Source: Streptomyces sp. NBC_00442
Lineage (GTDB): Bacteria; Actinomycetota; Actinomycetes; Streptomycetales; Streptomycetaceae
Direction of reading: 5' to 3'
Length of the DNA stretch: 64,000 bases
Assembly: GCF_036014195.1 (NCBI RefSeq)
Contig: NZ_CP107918.1
Location: 310,001-374,000, forward strand
Of this stretch, positions 60,802-64,000 are shown piece after piece. How positions within the stretch are numbered: the stretch's first letter is position 1; the number at the start of each line of letters is the position of its first letter. The position numbers were made by a program, and so were the translations under genes. Below the pieces are notes generated by a model. It worked only from the letters and a program-made list of their open reading frames with translations. It had not been told where the DNA came from and did no database searches.

Positions 60802-60820
60802 ATCCGGCGTGCCGCTCGGG

Positions 60821-62266
60821 TCAGAGCGCGGGCACCGGGTAGGTCGGGTACTCCACCCCGGAGACGTGCTGGACGACGCGGATGACCTGGCAGGAGTAGC
60901 CGAACTCGTTGTCGTACCAGAGGTAGAGGATCGCGTTGTCGCCGTCGACCTTGGTCGCGCCGGCGTCGACGATCGAGGAGTGGCGCGAGCCGACGAAGTC
61001 CATGGACACGGCGTCGGGAGCGGTCGTGAAGTCGATCTGACGCTTCAGCGGCGAGTGCAGCGACACGTCGCGGAGGTGGTCGAGGACCTCTTCACGGGTG
61101 GTCTCGCGGCCCAGGCGCAGGCTCAGGATGGCGATCGACACGTCCGGGACGGGCACGCGGATGGAGCTGCCGGTGATCGGCGCCTTGAGGTCGGGCAGCG
61201 CCTTGGCGACGGCCGACGCGGCACCGGTCTCGGTGATGACCATGTTCAGCGGCGCGGAACGGCCGCGGCGGTCGGCCTTGTGGTAGTTGTCCAGGAGGTT
61301 CTGGTCGTTGGTGAACGAGTGGACGGTCTCCACGTGGCCGCGCAGCACGCCGTACTCGTCGGCCATGGCCTTCAGCGGCGGGACGATCGCGTTGGTGGTG
61401 CAGGACGCGCAGGACAGGATCTGCTCGTCCGGCTTGATGGTGTCGTGGTTGACGCCGTGGACGATGTTGGGCACGTCGCCCTTGCCCGGGGCCGTCAGGA
61501 CGACCTTGTCGATACCGGGGCGCAGGTGGTTCGAAAGCCCCTCGCGGTCACGCCACTTGCCCGTGTTGTCGATGAGGATGGCGTCCTTGATTCCGTACGC
61601 CGTGTAGTCGACCTCGGACGGGTCGTTGGCGTAGATCACCTTGATGGTGTTGCCGTTGGCGACGATCGTGTTCGTCGCCTCGTCCACCGTGATGGTGCCC
61701 TGGAACTGGCCGTGGATGGAGTCGCGCCGCAGCAGCGAGGCCCGCTTGACCAGGTCCGCCTCGCCGCCGCCCCGGACGACGATGGCGCGCAGTCGCAGCC
61801 CGTTGCCCGAGCCCGCCTTCTCGATGAGCAGGCGGGCGACGAGGCGGCCGATGCGGCCGAAGCCGTACAGGACGACGTCGCGTCCCTCCCGGCGCTCGAT
61901 CTTGTTCGCGCCGGTCGCGCCGATGACGGCGTCCGCGGTGAACGCCTCGACCGAGAGGCCGCGGTCGTCGGCCTTGTACGTCGCGGCGAGCATGCCGATG
62001 TCGATCTGGGAGGGGCCGAGATCGAGGGTGGTCAGAGCCTGCAGGAAGGGCAGCGTCTCGGTGACCGAGAGCTCCTCCCCGGCTATCTGCCGGGCGAATC
62101 GGTGGGTCTTGAGGAGGCTGACCACCGACTTGTTCACCAAGGAGCGGCTGTGCAGCAGGATCGTGACGTCCCGCTCCCGGTGCAGCTTCCCGATGATGGG
62201 GATCATCGACTCCGCGATTTCCTCGCGGTTCTTCCAGTTGGTGAACGAGTCGTCATTGACAGTCAC
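60821..62266 (-). CDS. gap: Glyceraldehyde-3-phosphate dehydrogenase, long form
   Basis: A 481-residue GAPDH. Residues about 1-125 are an extra N-terminal helical domain (FTNWKNREEIAESMIPIIGKL) found in the long actinobacterial class. The NAD domain begins DVVLYGFGRIGRLVARLL near residue 129, and the catalytic Cys is in SCASCTTNAIVPP. The C-terminus has DNAILYLWYDNEFGYSCQ. The GTG start at 62266 has only a weak purine-rich site. Streptomyces also have a usual 335-residue GAPDH elsewhere; this isoform may serve gluconeogenesis or a specific condition. Confidence 0.94.
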   Translation of the reverse strand: MTVNDDSFTNWKNREEIAESMIPIIGKLHRERDVTILLHSRSLVNKSVVSLLKTHRFARQIAGEELSVTETLPFLQALTTLDLGPSQIDIGMLAATYKADDRGLSVEAFTADAVIGATGANKIERREGRDVVLYGFGRIGRLVARLLIEKAGSGNGLRLRAIVVRGGGEADLVKRASLLRRDSIHGQFQGTITVDEATNTIVANGNTIKVIYANDPSEVDYTAYGIKDAILIDNTGKWRDREGLSNHLRPGIDKVVLTAPGKGDVPNIVHGVNHDTIKPDEQILSCASCTTNAIVPPLKAMADEYGVLRGHVETVHSFTNDQNLLDNYHKADRRGRSAPLNMVITETGAASAVAKALPDLKAPITGSSIRVPVPDVSIAILSLRLGRETTREEVLDHLRDVSLHSPLKRQIDFTTAPDAVSMDFVGSRHSSIVDAGATKVDGDNAILYLWYDNEFGYSCQVIRVVQHVSGVEYPTYPVPAL

Positions 62267-62364
62267 GGGTTCATCTTTCGAGCTAGGCGGCGCTCATATG
62301 CTAACCCCCTCGACTTTTGATCGTTCATCCGGTGCCCCTTGAAGGAAACGGCTGGTGGGAGGGT

Positions 62365-62406
62365 GGGACCCGGTCGCAGCGACGGGCCGCGCGGCGACCG
62401 GGTCCC
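62365..62406 (-). terminator. Terminator after the ricin-lectin gene
   Basis: GGGACCCGGTCGC (62365-62377) pairs perfectly with 62394-62406, 16-nt loop, starting 6 bp beyond the stop codon at 62413. Confidence 0.8.
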
Positions 62407-62412
62407 GGCGTC

Positions 62413-64000
62413 TCAGCCGATGGTCCAGCGCTGCAGCGCGGAGCCCGTGTCGGGCTGCTGGGTGACCAGTGCCCCGTCGGCCGTGGATGCGGTGGTGAGG
62501 AGCAGTCCCCCGGTCTTGGAGGCGAGCGTGTAGCGGCCGTCGGCCGTGGCGGTGACCGTCCAGTGCTGGTTGGCGCCGCCGGTGCAGGCCCACTGGATCA
62601 CCTTGGCTCCGGCCGCGTGGGAACTCGCTGTCACGTCGGCGCACAGCTTCGACTCGGCGTTGACGATCTGGTAGCTGCCGTCGGGCTGCCGGGTGAAGAC
62701 CCAGTTCTGGTTCGCTCCCGCGTTGGGGCTCCAGGTGATGAGCTGCGTCCCCTGCTCCGTCGAGTGCCCCGGGTCGTCGAGGGACGCGTCCGACGCCGAG
62801 AGGGTGTGGGTGCCGTCGAGGGATCCGCCGCTGGCGGCTCCGGTGGCGGTCAGGGCCAGCGTCTGTTCGGCGGCGGTGCGCGATCCGCCGACCGAGCCGC
62901 CCGTGGTGTCGCTCCAGCTCCGGGTGGGCGTGGTCTCGGCGAGCCGGCCGGACTTGGCGGACAGGCCGAGCACGAGCCCGCTGTAGCGGTTCACCAGCCG
63001 GTAGGAGCCGGTGGCGGCGACGGGCACGACGAACCACTGCTGACCGACGGTGGGACCGCCTGCCCCGGCGGCGGCGAGCGCCGGCTGGGCTCCCCAGGCG
63101 CGCCCGGCCTTGGAGGTGGCGGGGACTCCGAGGAGCTTGCCGCTCGACGCGGCGGCGACGCGGTACGAGCCGTCGCCGTTCGCGGCGAACGTCCAGGCCT
63201 CCGCGGCGGACCCGGCGGGGGCCGCGAGGGAGGTGACCGACGTGCCGTCGGCGGCCTGGGCCAGGACCCGGCCGTCACCGCTGCCGATGCGGTAGCTCTT
63301 GGTCACGTCGACCGGAGGCGCTGCGGGCGCCGATGAGCCCACCGTGATGTCCACGTATTCGCCGTCGGCACCGCCCTGGCACTCGATGGAGCAGTACGAC
63401 CGGAAGGTCTTGCCGACGATCGCGGAGTTGGTGCGGTTGGCGCCGTCGAGGAACCAGCGGTACCAGGAGTTGTTGGTGTAGCCGCCGGTGTCACCCAGCA
63501 GACGCCACTTCTGGCTCGCGAGGTCGTCGGTGGCGTAGATGCGCTGCGGCGCCGTCCCGTTCACCGCCTCGGGCTCGCCGATGTAGAGGCCCAAGTACGC
63601 GTCATAGGTGATGTTCATGACGAACAGCGGTGATTTGGTGGGCAGTTGACCCGCCGCGATCTGCTGCGCCACCGTGCCCGCGTGGGCCGGGCTGTAGTCG
63701 CCGGCGACCGGGGTGTACCCCGTGGAACTGGAGGCGTCGACCGGCACCATGTTGCTTTCGAGGCCGCCCACGCCCGGCTGCGACCAGTGCCCGTCGTACC
63801 ACTTCTGCCAGGAGCCGCTCGCCATCTTCGAGGAGATCGGCGCGCGGGCGACGTGCGCCAGGCTGTCCTCCCAGTTCCCGCCCTTCGCGACGATGCGGGA
63901 GCCGTAGTAGACGTAGAAGTAGCCCGACTTGGTGTCGACGAAGAGCCGCTGGTCGCCGTCGCCGTAGGAGTACGTCTCGTGCGGGAACTGCGTGGTGTCG
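62413..64000 (-). CDS. Secreted protein with ricin-type beta-trefoil lectin domain (5' end outside window)
   Basis: 528 residues are visible; the frame runs to the window edge, so the start and signal peptide are missing. The first part (GDQRLFVDTKSGYFYVYYGS, MASGSWQKWYDGHW, SPLFVMNITYDAYLGLY) has the look of a beta-propeller glycoside hydrolase of the GH43-like kind, but I cannot name the family. Then come two beta-trefoil-like repeats; the last contains QNWVF, QHWTV and QRWTI, the QxW motifs of ricin-B lectins that bind carbohydrate. It is probably an exported polysaccharide-binding or -degrading protein. Confidence 0.82.
   Translation of the reverse strand, partial: DTTQFPHETYSYGDGDQRLFVDTKSGYFYVYYGSRIVAKGGNWEDSLAHVARAPISSKMASGSWQKWYDGHWSQPGVGGLESNMVPVDASSSTGYTPVAGDYSPAHAGTVAQQIAAGQLPTKSPLFVMNITYDAYLGLYIGEPEAVNGTAPQRIYATDDLASQKWRLLGDTGGYTNNSWYRWFLDGANRTNSAIVGKTFRSYCSIECQGGADGEYVDITVGSSAPAAPPVDVTKSYRIGSGDGRVLAQAADGTSVTSLAAPAGSAAEAWTFAANGDGSYRVAAASSGKLLGVPATSKAGRAWGAQPALAAAGAGGPTVGQQWFVVPVAATGSYRLVNRYSGLVLGLSAKSGRLAETTPTRSWSDTTGGSVGGSRTAAEQTLALTATGAASGGSLDGTHTLSASDASLDDPGHSTEQGTQLITWSPNAGANQNWVFTRQPDGSYQIVNAESKLCADVTASSHAAGAKVIQWACTGGANQHWTVTATADGRYTLASKTGGLLLTTASTADGALVTQQPDTGSALQRWTIG

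Noticed and set aside
60776..62320. Plus-strand open frame (514 codons) opposite the GAPDH gene
   Set aside because: Antisense to a complete GAPDH with the catalytic Cys motif; composition is that of a shadow frame.

Overview
The window is a 64 kb piece of very GC-rich DNA with dense genes, many GTG starts and strong GGAGG-type ribosome binding sites. The gene families (SsgA-like protein, SigB-type sigma factor with partner-switch proteins, F420-dependent oxidoreductases, ECF41 sigma factor, DUF6131 and DUF6381 small proteins, SapA-like secreted protein) indicate a Streptomyces chromosome. I see no rRNA, tRNA, CRISPR array, complete insertion sequence or prophage. Both ends cut through genes: a GH3 beta-glucosidase on the left and a ricin-lectin secreted protein on the right.

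Layout. 1-8.1 kb: a beta-glucoside uptake and hydrolysis locus (GH3 enzyme, LacI regulator, ABC binding protein, two permeases, GH1 beta-glucosidase). 8.2-13.9 kb: a DUF402 protein, a divergent GtrB-like glycosyltransferase and GtrA/GT-C fusion, and an MFS exporter with an extra C-terminal beta-sandwich. 14-24 kb, nearly all on the minus strand: a stress and signalling block with SpoIIE phosphatase, Dps, PRC-barrel protein, CsbD, SsgA-like protein, SigB-type sigma factor, anti-sigma kinase, epimerase-like SDR and transketolase. 24.3-33 kb: photolyase, then a two-gene operon of a giant poly-HAMP hybrid histidine kinase and an ANTAR/GAF/PAS/SpoIIE phosphatase. 33.5-41.4 kb: small membrane and secreted proteins, a MarR/hydrolase pair, an ECF41 sigma/AhpD pair with matching divergent promoters, and three broken genes (HPP, amidase, SapA-like). 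41.4-46.6 kb: a peptidase with a heptamer repeat in its leader, ThpR, and divergent xylA and xylB. 46.9-64 kb: STAS protein, M20 peptidase, AI-2E-family permease, class II glutamine amidotransferase, VOC protein, a second HATPase, DJ-1 protein, two paralogous F420 oxidoreductases, a HAD phosphatase, small membrane proteins, a PAS/SpoIIE phosphatase, a long-form GAPDH, and the ricin-lectin protein.

Two themes link the genes. One is sugar use: cello- or beta-glucosides, xylose, transketolase and GAPDH. The other is stress signalling by partner switching: one SigB-type sigma factor, two HATPase kinases, one STAS protein that lacks the phosphorylatable serine, and three SpoIIE phosphatases, together with stress effectors (Dps, CsbD, photolyase, DJ-1, AhpD). 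The clearest regulatory finding is a pair of divergent ECF41-type promoters (TGTCACA or TGTCACG, 16 bp, CGTC). Other notable structures are a 276-bp x 6 tandem repeat encoding HAMP pairs, a G-quadruplex-like tract ahead of dps, ten copies of a 7-bp repeat next to a ribosome binding site, and two single-base frameshifts that may be real or sequencing errors. All assignments come from reading the sequence and from family knowledge; no database search was run.
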